From the NCBI GenBank assembly GCA_965262315.1, contig CBDHFJ010000093.1, positions 1 through 47,336 of the forward strand: DNA of 47,336 bases. Reading direction: 5' to 3'. The DNA comes from JBCCFK01 sp965262315 (lineage in GTDB: Bacteria; Actinomycetota; Acidimicrobiia; Acidimicrobiales; UBA8592). The notes beneath the pieces are model-generated. The model worked only from the letters and a program-made list of their open reading frames with translations, did no database searches and was not told where the DNA came from. Made by a program: the position numbers and the translations under genes. Below, piece after piece: positions 1 to 8,730 of this stretch (positions are counted from its first letter, which is position 1; each line of letters begins with the position of its first letter).

Positions 1-1467
1 CGTCCGCGCAACCCCGCCGCGCGCGACAACCTCGCACAGGGCGGTGACGGCGCGCTCGTCCCACTGGGCTCCGGCGTGCTCACGGAGGACGGCGATCGCC
101 CGCTCCTGCCCCATCCCCTCCCGGTACTGCCGGGTGTTCGACATGGCGTCGAAGGCGTCGCACACTGCGACGACTCGGGCGACGAGGGGAATCTCGTCCC
201 CGACCAGTCCGTCGGGGTACCCGGCGCCGTCGATGCGTTCGTGGTGTCCTCGGACCCCGTCGGCGATGCCTGCCAGCACCGGCGAACCCGAGACCAGGCG
301 GGCGCCGATGTCGGTGTGGGTCTTGATGACGTCGTACTCGTCGTCGTCGAGCCGCCCCGGTTTGGTCAGGATCTCGTCGGGAATCTCGAGCTTTCCGACG
401 TCGTGGAGGATCGCGGTCAGGCCGGCCGCTCGGACCGACTCGGGGTCGAGGCCCATCTGCGTCGCCACCTGGACGGCGAGCGATGCGGTCCGGACCACGT
501 GGTCACGCGTGATGCGGTCCTTCGCCTCCAGGTCGGCCACGAATCGATGGACGACCGGGTCGAGTCCGACCTCGAGCGCACCCAGGGGGTCGACCGCCAG
601 GACCGAGGCGACGACGGGCCGAACGACATCGGTGCGCCGGTACACGATCAGACCGGCGATCGTGCCCAGGAACACGCCCGAGATGTCGAGCGCGTGAGCC
701 ACCCAGAACCCGACGGAGAACGGCGCCGCCCCCAGCCAGGCGAACGCGGTCGCTCCGACCAGTCCGTAGCCGGCTCCCACCAGCAAGGGGCCGTGCCGCC
801 CTGCGATGCGAGCGAGCCGAAGGTGTCGAGCGGCCAGGACGACACATCCCACGAAGGACACCAACGCCACGACGACCACGGCTGCGGAGCGAGGGACGGG
901 TTCGGCGAATGTGCGCGGCGCGACCACCATCAACACGGCTGCTGCGGTGCTGATGGCCAACGATGCACCGAGCCACCGACGCCACCATGCCGCAGCGAGC
1001 GGCATGGTGCGCCGCGGCGCCACGACGAGCGGCAGCGCCGTCACCAGGCCGAGCGGGATCGCAACCAACACGGCGACGGACGTCGCGCTGTTCGGGCCGT
1101 ACAACACGCCAGGTGTGGTGACCCCGTGTGCCAGCGGCAGGATCGACATCGCATAGAAGAAGCCACCGGTCAACGCCAGTTCCGCCTCGCCGTTGCGCCA
1201 CCCGCGAAGCACGACCAGCACCGCCACCACCGCACACAGGCTCGCGGCCACCAACACGAGCCAGAACAGGACCAGGGGCGAGTGGGCGACGCCGGCGTCG
1301 CTCAGCCACAGGCTCAGGACGACCTGGAGCGCCGCGGGGACGACGATGGACGCGGCCCAGACAGCCCCGAGGGAGCGGAGTCGGCGAGCAGGGCCAGGGT
1401 GGGATGCCGTGCGCACCTGCTCCCATCGGCAGTCGAGCCCGACCACTGAGCCGCAACGCGCCGGCAT
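1..1467 (-). CDS. Membrane HD-GYP domain phosphodiesterase (3' end cut by window)
   Basis: The first 489 residues are visible and the frame is still open at the window edge. Residues about 34-288 are a hydrophobic multi-pass membrane domain, likely the sensory input. A cytoplasmic HD-GYP domain follows: His323 lies in an RDHVVR segment, the metal-binding pair is His355-Asp356 (ILHDVGK), then HHE at 408-410 and the signature GYP at 416-418. The family hydrolyses cyclic di-GMP, usually to pGpG or GMP; that this protein does so is inferred from the intact motifs. The start ATG at 1467 is the first in frame and follows a TAGGTC box at 8 nt, so the transcript may be leaderless. It diverges from the M20 gene with only 26 nt between start codons. 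The membrane domain was not matched to a named family. Confidence 0.85.
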   Translation of the reverse strand, partial: MPARCGSVVGLDCRWEQVRTASHPGPARRLRSLGAVWAASIVVPAALQVVLSLWLSDAGVAHSPLVLFWLVLVAASLCAVVAVLVVLRGWRNGEAELALTGGFFYAMSILPLAHGVTTPGVLYGPNSATSVAVLVAIPLGLVTALPLVVAPRRTMPLAAAWWRRWLGASLAISTAAAVLMVVAPRTFAEPVPRSAAVVVVALVSFVGCVVLAARHLRLARIAGRHGPLLVGAGYGLVGATAFAWLGAAPFSVGFWVAHALDISGVFLGTIAGLIVYRRTDVVRPVVASVLAVDPLGALEVGLDPVVHRFVADLEAKDRITRDHVVRTASLAVQVATQMGLDPESVRAAGLTAILHDVGKLEIPDEILTKPGRLDDDEYDVIKTHTDIGARLVSGSPVLAGIADGVRGHHERIDGAGYPDGLVGDEIPLVARVVAVCDAFDAMSNTRQYREGMGQERAIAVLREHAGAQWDERAVTALCEVVARGGVART

Positions 1468-1475
1468 CGAGCCCT

Positions 1476-1485
1476 GACCTAGCCT
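1476..1485. promoter_or_regulatory. Overlapping divergent -10 boxes
   Basis: On the plus strand TAGCCT (1480-1485) is 8 nt before the ATG at 1494. On the minus strand TAGGTC (1481-1476) is 8 nt before the ATG at 1467. The two boxes share the palindromic CTAG core, so the HD-GYP and M20 genes cannot easily be transcribed at the same moment. No -35 element was recognised. The minus box lacks the final T of a good -10. Confidence 0.45.
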
Positions 1486-1493
1486 GGTCGACG

Positions 1494-2699
1494 ATGAGTG
1501 CACCGACTGTTTCCAACCTCCCGGCCGGCGACGAACTGCGGGATGCCGCCGCCGGCGTCCAGGACGCGACGGTCGAGTTGCGTCGCGCGATCCACGCCGA
1601 CCCCGAGCTCGGACTCCAGCTCCCCGCCACGCAGGCCAAGATCCTCGAGTCCCTGACCGGCCTCGGCTTGGACGTGACGTTGGGCGAGTCGTCCACCTCG
1701 GTCGTCGCCGACCTCGACACCGGTGTCGAGGGCCCCACGGTCCTGCTCCGCGCCGACATGGACGCCTTGCCGATGACCGAGGACCTGGACGTGCCGTTCC
1801 AGTCCCGTCACGAGGGCCGGATGCACGCCTGCGGCCACGACGGCCACGTCGCCATGCTCGCCAGCGCAGCGAGGCTCCTGAGCGAGCAGCGGGGCGAGTT
1901 CACCGGCAAGGTGCGCTTCATGTTCCAGCCCGGCGAGGAGGGCCACCACGGCGCCCGGCACATGATCGAGGAGGGTGTGCTCGACGGCGTCGACCGCGCC
2001 TTCGCAATCCACCTCACGCCGAACATCCCTGCGGGGATGGCGGCGAGCCGTCCGGGCCCGCTGATGGCCAGCGCCGACACCTTCGAGGTGACGGTTCACG
2101 GCCGCGGCGGCCACGCCTCGACCCCGCACTTCGCCCAGGACCCCATCCCGGCCGCGGCGGAGATCGTGACCGGTCTCCACACCATGGTCGGACGCTCCAT
2201 CGATGTGAACCAGCCCGGTCTGATCACCGTCGCCCACATGGAGGCCGGGACGACCACCAACGTGATCCCCGAGACCGCGTTCATCGAGGGCACCATCCGG
2301 TCCCTCAACGAACACAGCCGCAGCGCGCTCCATGAGGGCGTCGGCCGGGTCGCCAACGGCGTGTCGCATGCCCACGGTTGCAGCTGCAGCGTCCACATCG
2401 AGGAGGGCTACCCCGTCACCGTCAACGACGCGGGCCAGGTGGACCTCGTGGCCGCCGTCGGCGCCCACACCCTGGGCGAGCGGGGGTACGTGACCATGCC
2501 CACCGCCATCATGGGCGCCGAGGACTGGAGCTACGTCCTCCAGCGGGTCCCGGGTGCCATGGCGTTCGTGGGCGCCTGTCCTGACGACATCGACAACCCC
2601 CGCGAGGCGCCCAGCAACCACTCCAACTACATGCGCATCGGCGAGGACGCGCTGGCCAGCGGGGTGGCGCTCTACTGCGCCATGGCGATGGTCGACTGA
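1494..2699 (+). CDS. M20 family amidohydrolase (M20D type)
   Basis: 401 residues, the usual length for M20D amidohydrolases (hippurate, N-acetyl- or IAA-amino acid hydrolases), which cut an acyl group from an amino acid with a binuclear metal centre. The metal-binding block HACGHDGH lies at 111-118 and the GEEG with the catalytic Glu pair at 147-150 (Glu148, Glu149); an RADMDALP segment precedes them. The lid or dimerisation domain is in the middle (VHGRGGHAS). There is no signal peptide, so it is cytoplasmic. ATG 1494 was chosen because the upstream in-frame codons run into the divergent gene and a -10-like box sits 8 nt before it. The substrate cannot be read from the sequence, and it stands alone as a transcription unit. 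Confidence 0.9.
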   Translation: MSAPTVSNLPAGDELRDAAAGVQDATVELRRAIHADPELGLQLPATQAKILESLTGLGLDVTLGESSTSVVADLDTGVEGPTVLLRADMDALPMTEDLDVPFQSRHEGRMHACGHDGHVAMLASAARLLSEQRGEFTGKVRFMFQPGEEGHHGARHMIEEGVLDGVDRAFAIHLTPNIPAGMAASRPGPLMASADTFEVTVHGRGGHASTPHFAQDPIPAAAEIVTGLHTMVGRSIDVNQPGLITVAHMEAGTTTNVIPETAFIEGTIRSLNEHSRSALHEGVGRVANGVSHAHGCSCSVHIEEGYPVTVNDAGQVDLVAAVGAHTLGERGYVTMPTAIMGAEDWSYVLQRVPGAMAFVGACPDDIDNPREAPSNHSNYMRIGEDALASGVALYCAMAMVD

Positions 2700-2741
2700 C
2701 CTCGCTCGACACCGTCGCCGCCACCCGGTCCAGGGGTCCAG

Positions 2742-2757
2742 GACCGACGCATCGGTC
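2742..2757. terminator. Weak hairpin after the M20 gene
   Basis: A perfect 6-bp inverted repeat, GACCGA and TCGGTC, with a 4-nt loop, 42 nt after the M20 stop. There is no T-run, so it may be only a weak terminator. Confidence 0.3.
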
Positions 2758-2850
2758 GGGCCGAGGAGCGGGGCACCCCGGCCCCGGCGACGTCCCCGTA
2801 CGACCGGCGCGGCGCCTTCCTGAAGACCGTGTGACGATCCGCGAAGCCGG

Positions 2851-2881
2851 TTGCCGGCCGCTCGAACGGACGGACTAGGGT
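2851..2881 (+). promoter_or_regulatory. Promoter of the efflux operon
   Basis: TTGCCG at 2851-2856 and TAGGGT at 2876-2881, separated by 19 nt. This is a plausible housekeeping promoter with a long spacer. The start codon at 2910 is preceded by a GGGAGGG ribosome-binding site, so this gene, unlike many neighbours, has a leader of about 20 nt. Confidence 0.4.
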
Positions 2882-2909
2882 CCCGACGACACCGAGCAGG
2901 GAGGGCTCC

Positions 2910-3680
2910 ATGGGGACCGGCCGGGGGAAGTCTCGACGCACCAGCGCCATGAGCATGCTGATCGCGACGGTACTGGTGGCCGCGGCGTGTGGCGGCGGCG
3001 ACGGGGACGAAGGGACCAGTCAGGGCACGATCCAGGGCGAGACCATCGTGGTGGACCAGGAGCAGCTCGAAGCCGCCCGGGCCGAGATCGATGCCGAGGC
3101 CCAGGGCGAGGAGCCCGAGATCGCCAGCGCGGCCGAGACCGACGTCGACGCGCTGGCCGACGACGGTGGTGACGCGTCCGACGACGAGGGCGAGGACGCC
3201 ATCGAGGTCGCCGAGGCCGAGGAGGACGAGCTCGACGGCCTCCTCAACGCCGTGACGGTCTTCACCCAGTGCCTCGAGGACGAGGGCTACGAGTTCCAGG
3301 GTGCCCCTGGCCAGGACGGCGCCGCGGTCGACGACTTCGAGCAGGGCTACCTCCAGGCGCTCGGTGCCTGCGCGGCCGAGTCGGACATCGTGGCCAGCCT
3401 CCAGGCGTTCGGTGAGGCCCAGGCCAACCTGACACCCGAGGAGATCGAGGAGAACAACTTCGGTCTCCCGTTCTTCAAGGAGTGCATGGAGGATCTCGGC
3501 TGGACGGTCGCCGAGCTGGTGCCCGACGAGCGCGGCGCCCTCGGATTCGGCGAGGGCGGTGGGGGCCTGGAACCGCCCGCCGGCGCCGACGACCTCGACT
3601 TCGACGACGTCAACCAGTGCCGCGTCGAGACCGAGGCCTACGTCGCGGAGAACTACGTGGCCGAGGACGCTGAGGGCTGA
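2910..3680 (+). CDS. Acidic secreted lipoprotein of the efflux operon
   Basis: 256 residues. The N-terminus is a lipoprotein signal: a basic stretch (RGKSRR), a hydrophobic segment and a lipobox ending VAAAC-GGG, so the mature protein should be lipid-anchored outside the cytoplasmic membrane. The next 80 residues are very rich in Asp and Glu. The rest is a small domain with Cys residues in repeated 'QCLEDEGY', 'ACAAES' and 'ECMEDLGW' contexts, possibly disulfide-linked. No named family was recognised. It has a strong ribosome-binding site and overlaps the adaptor gene by 1 nt (TGATG), so the two are translationally coupled. It is probably an accessory or substrate-binding part of the exporter, which is inferred from position only. 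Confidence 0.75.
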   Translation: MGTGRGKSRRTSAMSMLIATVLVAAACGGGDGDEGTSQGTIQGETIVVDQEQLEAARAEIDAEAQGEEPEIASAAETDVDALADDGGDASDDEGEDAIEVAEAEEDELDGLLNAVTVFTQCLEDEGYEFQGAPGQDGAAVDDFEQGYLQALGACAAESDIVASLQAFGEAQANLTPEEIEENNFGLPFFKECMEDLGWTVAELVPDERGALGFGEGGGGLEPPAGADDLDFDDVNQCRVETEAYVAENYVAEDAEG

Positions 3681-5941
3681 TGAACCGCGGGCAGCTCGTC
3701 GGGATCGGGGTCGCGCTCGTCGTTGCGGTCATCGCCGGTGTCCTGGTGTGGCAGGTCCTCGACGACGGCGACGGCGGCGGGGGCTCCGCCGACGACGGGC
3801 CCACGTTCGTGATCGCCCCCGTCGAGCGTCGAGACCTCACCGACGACGTCACCGTGCGCGGCGAGATCCGGCGCGACGAGCTGCAACGCATCACGTCCGG
3901 GATCGACGGCCGCGTGAGTTCCGTACAGGTCGACGACGGCGACACGATCAACGCCGGCGACGTCATCTTCGCCCTCGACGGACGCGCTGCGGTCGCGGTC
4001 GAGGGGGAGTTCGCCTTCTTCCGCGACCTCGACGTGGGCAGCGACGGACCGGACGTGCTGCAGCTCGAGCGCATCCTCGCCGACCAGGGCTACCAGGTGG
4101 GCATCGTCGACCAGCTCTACACCGAGGAGACCCGTGCCGGTCTCGGCGAGTGGCAGATCGACCGAGGCTACGGCGGGGCGACCCCGGAGCCCGACGAGAA
4201 CATCGTGATCTCCCTCCAGAACAACTCGGCCGGCTACCGGATCGGACCCAAGAACACGATCAGCCTGCAGCTGGGCCCGACGGTCCCGGGCCAGAACGTC
4301 GACGTCGAGACATCAGGCCTCCCCGCGGAGCAGCCGACCGACGACGAGGACGACAGGGAGGACGAGGACGAGGCCGAGGACGAACAGAGCCTGACCCCGC
4401 CGTTGCCCGATGCCGACGACGGCATCTCGTTCTTCGCCGCGCAACCGGCCCTGCCGGTGATCGAGGTCACGGTGACCCCCCGCGAGGTGGAAGAGGGCGC
4501 CACCGCCGTCTTCACCTTCACCAGCGACGTCCCCATGCCCACGGCGACGATCGTCGACTACCAGGTCGGCGGCTCCGCCACCGGGGGCACCGACGCCGAC
4601 GACGGCGACTTTCGGAACCAGGGCCTCGACGGCACGTTCGTGTTCCCAGCCGGCGCGTCGAGTGTCGAGATCCCCGTCGAGACCTTCGAGGACGACGAGA
4701 TCGAGACCAACGAGACCCTGACCCTCACCGTCGGCACCGCGCTCGTGCAGAACGAGACCGAGAACTACCGGATCGGGCCACTCAAGGAAGCCACCCTGGT
4801 CATCACCAGCCCCGACGACGAGGTCCCCGGCGTCTCGGTGTCGGCGGATCAGCCGTCCACCGACGAGGGCGGCACGCTCAGCTTCACCTTCGAGGCCGAC
4901 CGCACCTCCAACGAGGACCTGACCATCTGGTTCCGGCTCGGCGGCTCGGCGCGCAACGGTGCCGACTACAGCGAGATCGACGAGTTCCAGATCGACCTCC
5001 CGGCGGGCGCCGACGAGGTCACCCTCGACATCACCACCATCGACGATGACCTCGTCGAGAACGACGAGACCGTCGTGGTCGAGGTCAACACGTCCCGGCG
5101 TCGGGCACAGTACGTGGGCACCGGCCAACAGACAGCCTCGGCCATCATCGAGGCCGACGACAACGACCTGCCCGAACTGCGCATCGAAGGCGGGGGGCTG
5201 ATCGGCGAGGGCGAGGTCGCTGCGTTCACGATCCATGCGGACCAGGCGGTCGTGAAGGACACGTCGATCAACTACAACGTCAGCGGCTCGGCCACGCCAG
5301 GGCGCGACTACCAGGAGCTGTCGGGCACCGTGGTGATGAAGGCGGGGCAGCGCACCGTCAACGTCGGGGTCCGCACCATCGACGACGACGTGATCTTCCG
5401 ACCGGGGGACATGATCGTGGCCGACTGGCCGGCGCGGATCGGGACGGTGTCGGTCGACGAGGGTGAGTTCATCCTCCAGGGCCAGGAGGTGCTGACCCTG
5501 ACCGAGCCGGACTTCACCATCACCCTGTTGCTCTCCCCCACCGACCGCGGGAACCTCGAGGAGGGCATGGCGGTCGAAGTGGAGCTGCAGGCCTCGGACC
5601 AGGACGCCGTGCCCGGGTTCATCACCGACCTCGACGACAACGCCACGATCGACGCCGGCGGGGGTGAGACCTACGAGGGCGTCGTGGAAACACAGGCGCC
5701 GCTCGCCGCCGTCGACGGCGCCGGCGTGAACGTGGACGTGATCCGCGAGGAGCGCCTGGATGCCATCACCGTGCCGGTGGCCGCCGTGCTCCAGGACGGC
5801 GAGGGCAACGACGTCGTCCGCGTCGTGCTGACCGACGGCACGACCAGACAGGTGCCGGTCGAGGTCGGCCTCAGCGAAGGCGCCTTCGTGGAGATCACCA
5901 GCGGCCTGACCGGCGACGAGATCGTCCTGGTCGAGACCTAG
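3680..5941 (+). CDS. Periplasmic adaptor (HlyD/MacA-like) with peptidoglycan-binding and Calx-beta insertion
   Basis: 753 residues. Order: membrane anchor (about 5-26); first half of a biotinyl-lipoyl hybrid domain (54-105); peptidoglycan-binding-type module (117-165, 'DGPDVLQLERIL'); a Calx-beta C-terminal half (170-200, 'DENIVISL', 'YRIGP'); an acidic linker (205-240); full Calx-beta domains at about 260-380 and 384-495; a Calx-beta N-terminal half (497-570, ending TIDDD); then the second lipoyl half ('VIFRPGD', about 571-608) and the beta-barrel and membrane-proximal domains to the C-terminus. Adaptors of this actinobacterial type normally go straight from the peptidoglycan module to the second lipoyl half, so about 400 residues are inserted. 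It should link the MacB-like ATPase/permease to the wall. It starts at ATG 3680 after a GAGGG site. Confidence 0.85.
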   Translation: MNRGQLVGIGVALVVAVIAGVLVWQVLDDGDGGGGSADDGPTFVIAPVERRDLTDDVTVRGEIRRDELQRITSGIDGRVSSVQVDDGDTINAGDVIFALDGRAAVAVEGEFAFFRDLDVGSDGPDVLQLERILADQGYQVGIVDQLYTEETRAGLGEWQIDRGYGGATPEPDENIVISLQNNSAGYRIGPKNTISLQLGPTVPGQNVDVETSGLPAEQPTDDEDDREDEDEAEDEQSLTPPLPDADDGISFFAAQPALPVIEVTVTPREVEEGATAVFTFTSDVPMPTATIVDYQVGGSATGGTDADDGDFRNQGLDGTFVFPAGASSVEIPVETFEDDEIETNETLTLTVGTALVQNETENYRIGPLKEATLVITSPDDEVPGVSVSADQPSTDEGGTLSFTFEADRTSNEDLTIWFRLGGSARNGADYSEIDEFQIDLPAGADEVTLDITTIDDDLVENDETVVVEVNTSRRRAQYVGTGQQTASAIIEADDNDLPELRIEGGGLIGEGEVAAFTIHADQAVVKDTSINYNVSGSATPGRDYQELSGTVVMKAGQRTVNVGVRTIDDDVIFRPGDMIVADWPARIGTVSVDEGEFILQGQEVLTLTEPDFTITLLLSPTDRGNLEEGMAVEVELQASDQDAVPGFITDLDDNATIDAGGGETYEGVVETQAPLAAVDGAGVNVDVIREERLDAITVPVAAVLQDGEGNDVVRVVLTDGTTRQVPVEVGLSEGAFVEITSGLTGDEIVLVET

Positions 5942-5949
5942 GCGCAACG

Positions 5950-6705
5950 GTGGACCAGGGCCACGAGCTCTTCGCGCTGACCGACGTCTCCCGGATCTAC
6001 GGCGAGGAACCCGTCGAGGTCCGGGCGCTCGACGGGGTGTCGCTGACGATCAACGCCGGCGACTACATGGCCATCATCGGCCCGTCCGGTTCGGGCAAGT
6101 CCACCCTGCTCGGGCTCCTCGGCTGCCTTGATCTGCCGACCCACGGTTCCATCCGAGTGGGTGGCCGGGAGGTCACCGAACTGGAGGACGCTGCACGCTC
6201 GAAGCTCCGGGGTGACGCCATCGGGTTCGTCTTCCAGCAGTTCCACCTCATCCCCCATCTGACGGCACTGGCCAACGTGTCCACGGCGCTGCTCTACCGC
6301 GACCTGTCCAAGCGGGAACGCCACGATCAGGCCATGGACGCCCTCACTCGAGTGGGACTCGCCGAACGCCACGACCACCGCCCGGTCCAGATGTCGGGCG
6401 GCGAACAGCAGCGCGTCGCGTTGGCCCGAGCCATCGTGACCGACCCGATGATGGTGCTCGCCGACGAACCCACCGGCGCCCTCGACACCCGAAACGCGAA
6501 GATGGTGATGGAGATCTTCGACGACCTCCAGTCGAACGACCGCGCGGTGGTGATCGTGACCCACGACCTGGAGATCGCCGAGCGCATGGACCGAGTGGTG
6601 TCGATGCGCGACGGCAAGATCATCGCCGACGAGCGCAAGGCCGACCGCACGAGCGCCCTGGCCGACCGGTTCTACGAAGCCGGCGGCGGAACCAAGCTGG
6701 AGTGA
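5950..6705 (+). CDS. MacB/LolD-type ABC transporter ATPase
   Basis: 251 residues. All nucleotide-binding motifs are intact: Walker A GPSGSGKST at 44-52, Q-loop around FQQ 95-97, signature MSGGEQQR at 148-155, Walker B MMVLADE at 167-173, D-loop GALD at 176-179 and the switch His205. The sequence is typical of the MacB/LolD class, which powers mechanotransmission through FtsX-like permeases rather than channel transport. It lies 8 nt after the adaptor and overlaps the permease region, so the genes form one operon. The start is GTG 5950; no good ribosome-binding site is visible, so translation may depend on coupling to the adaptor. It is cytoplasmic and membrane-associated. Confidence 0.93.
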   Translation: MDQGHELFALTDVSRIYGEEPVEVRALDGVSLTINAGDYMAIIGPSGSGKSTLLGLLGCLDLPTHGSIRVGGREVTELEDAARSKLRGDAIGFVFQQFHLIPHLTALANVSTALLYRDLSKRERHDQAMDALTRVGLAERHDHRPVQMSGGEQQRVALARAIVTDPMMVLADEPTGALDTRNAKMVMEIFDDLQSNDRAVVIVTHDLEIAERMDRVVSMRDGKIIADERKADRTSALADRFYEAGGGTKLE

Positions 6706-6707
6706 CC

Positions 6708-7895
6708 ATGGCCTGGTTCCGCGAACTCCTCGGTGTGGCGATCGGCGGCCTCACGGCCCGCAAGGTGCGAACGCTGCTGATCATGTTGGGCCCGGTCCTC
6801 GGCGCGGCCGGCATCGTGGCGGCCGTCGGGCTCAACGAGTCCGCCAAGGGCAACGTCCGGGAGACCCTCGAGCAGCTGGGCACCAACCTGATCGTGGTCA
6901 ACGCCGACGGCACCTTCAGCGGGGGCGAGGCGCCGACGCTGCCAGAGGATGCCACCGTACGCGCCCGGAACATCTCGACCGTCGACCGAGTGGTGGGCCT
7001 GACCGAGATCGGTGGCCGCCAAGTCCTGCCGTCGGAGGGAGGTGAGGACTTCTTCCGGACCGTGCCGGTGCCGCTGCTCGCCAGCGAGAACAACCTGCTC
7101 GACGTCCTCGACGTCGAGATGAAGCACGGGCGTTTCCTCACCCCCACCGACGAACGCCACGAGCTCCGGGTCGCGATCCTGGGCGAGGACCTCGCCGACG
7201 ACTACCAGTACCTCCCTGGTGAGGAGCGCACCGTCTCGATCGACGGCATCGACTACGCCGTGGTGGGCGTGCTCGAACGCGCCGCACTGGTCCCCGACCT
7301 CGACACGGCCGTGCTGATCCCCCGATCGACCGCCGAGTCCGACTTCGACGTCGAGCAGAAGCCGACGATCCTCTACGTGCGGGCGGACGAGGAGGCGGTC
7401 GACGCCACGGCTGACGCGCTGCCCGTCGGCATCAACCTCGGGGGCGCCGAGGGCGTGTCGGTCGCGGTTCCCTCCGACCTGTTGGAGGCCCAGGGCGAGG
7501 TCGACACCACGCTGCGAAACGTGCTGTTCCTCATGGGTGGCCTGGCCCTGCTCGTGGGCGGCGTCGGCATCGCCAACGTGATGTCGATCTCGGTGATCCA
7601 GCGCTCGGGCGAGATCGGCATCCGGCGTGCGCTCGGCCACAACAAGGCCAAGATCGCGCTGCAGTTCCTGCTCGAAGCCTTGTTCATCGGCGTGCTCGGT
7701 GCGGTGGTGGGCGTCCTGTCGGGGATCGGCGTGATCTACCTGGTGTCGGCCATCCTCGACTGGGTCGCCACCCTCAACCTGCCGCTGTTCATCATGGCCG
7801 GCGGGATGGCGCTGCTGGTCTCCATCGTGGCCGGCCTCTACCCAGCCTGGAAGGCGGCGCGGCTCGAGCCGCTCGAGACCCTCCGGCTGGGCTGA
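6708..7895 (+). CDS. FtsX-like (MacB-type) ABC permease
   Basis: 395 residues. There is one transmembrane helix near the N-terminus (about 22-41), a large extracytoplasmic region (MacB periplasmic core-like, about 45-265), then three C-terminal helices, with the conserved coupling segment 'SGEIGIRRALG' between helices 2 and 3. This four-helix layout is that of MacB. ATG 6708 is preferred over an overlapping GTG at 6702 because GGAG (6699-6702) lies 5 nt upstream. It is the last gene of the operon and ends 10 nt before the convergent MerR gene. With the adaptor and ATPase it should form a tripartite-like exporter; in a cell without an outer membrane the partner would be the cell wall. The substrate is unknown. 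Confidence 0.92.
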   Translation: MAWFRELLGVAIGGLTARKVRTLLIMLGPVLGAAGIVAAVGLNESAKGNVRETLEQLGTNLIVVNADGTFSGGEAPTLPEDATVRARNISTVDRVVGLTEIGGRQVLPSEGGEDFFRTVPVPLLASENNLLDVLDVEMKHGRFLTPTDERHELRVAILGEDLADDYQYLPGEERTVSIDGIDYAVVGVLERAALVPDLDTAVLIPRSTAESDFDVEQKPTILYVRADEEAVDATADALPVGINLGGAEGVSVAVPSDLLEAQGEVDTTLRNVLFLMGGLALLVGGVGIANVMSISVIQRSGEIGIRRALGHNKAKIALQFLLEALFIGVLGAVVGVLSGIGVIYLVSAILDWVATLNLPLFIMAGGMALLVSIVAGLYPAWKAARLEPLETLRLG

Positions 7896-7905
7896 GGCGC
7901 CGGGT

Positions 7906-8718
7906 TCAGTCGATCGGCCAGAGCACTTCGGTCAGCAGTTCGTCGACCGGCACCAGGGTGGGGTCGTTGAGGTAGTACTCGCGGGGCGCACCCGCGGGCG
8001 TGTGGCCGTGCTCCTGTATCCATCCGGTCAACACGTGGTAGGCGGGGCCGATCTCGTCGTAGGCCCCCCGGTGCGTGACCGCAGCCACGGTGGCGGGCTC
8101 GAGCACCCGGACCTCGACGTCGTCGCCCCCGACCGCGGCGTGATCGACCACGGGGACGCAGAGCTCGATGTCGCCGGGCGTGTCCTCGTCGATCACGTCG
8201 TGGTACACGATGAACGGCATACCCGCCGGTTCGTGCCCCGCCGCGTACACGGCACCGACCAGTTGGCCGAAACCCTCGGCGATCGTCGTGCCGACGCTGG
8301 CGATGTCGGTGTGTCGCCGGAGCGCGGCAACGGTCTGGGGGTCGATGGTTCTGGTGGTGACCTCGTAGGGCACGATCGGTTCCTTCCGGGAGATGAGCCG
8401 ACCGATGAACTCGAGTCGGCGACGGGCCTCGTCCACCTGTTCGGCCAACCGTTGCCGGTGGCCGTCGAGCACCTTCTCCGCGATCTCCGTGTCGTCGGCT
8501 GCGAGCACCGACGCGATGTCGTCGAGCGGCATGTCGAGGGACCGGAGCGTCCGGATCGCCTCGGCCTCGCGGGCCTGGGCGAGCCGGTAGTAGCGGTACC
8601 CCGACGATGCGTCGACCATCGCCGGCGGAAGCAGCCCGATCTCGTCGTACAGGCGCAGCGCCTTGACCGACAGCCGGGTCATCTTCGAGAAGCGTCCGAT
8701 GGGGACGAGTTGTTCCAT
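7906..8718 (-). CDS. MerR family regulator with GyrI-like ligand domain
   Basis: 270 residues. The N-terminal winged helix-turn-helix (about 5-75) has the MerR pattern 'LSVKALRLYDEIGLL' and 'GYRYY', followed by a dimerisation coiled coil (about 78-112). Residues about 118-270 form a GyrI-like/SOUL-type effector-binding domain, as in BmrR and similar multidrug-responsive activators. There are no metal-binding Cys residues. These regulators untwist promoters with long spacers. The gene converges on the efflux operon (10-nt gap), so control of that operon by this regulator is possible but unproven; the only visible operator is in its own promoter. Confidence 0.88.
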   Translation of the reverse strand: MEQLVPIGRFSKMTRLSVKALRLYDEIGLLPPAMVDASSGYRYYRLAQAREAEAIRTLRSLDMPLDDIASVLAADDTEIAEKVLDGHRQRLAEQVDEARRRLEFIGRLISRKEPIVPYEVTTRTIDPQTVAALRRHTDIASVGTTIAEGFGQLVGAVYAAGHEPAGMPFIVYHDVIDEDTPGDIELCVPVVDHAAVGGDDVEVRVLEPATVAAVTHRGAYDEIGPAYHVLTGWIQEHGHTPAGAPREYYLNDPTLVPVDELLTEVLWPID

Positions 8719-8730
8719 GCCCTCACCCTC

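Noticed and set aside
76..1449. Long plus-strand open frames opposite the HD-GYP gene
   Set aside because: They lack protein-like composition (His/Arg/Gln-rich) and mirror the true minus-strand gene, which carries clear HD and GYP motifs.
3559..5049. 496-codon plus-strand frame, Arg/Pro-rich
   Set aside because: Shadow of the adaptor gene in another frame; the composition is typical of a wrong frame in GC-rich DNA.
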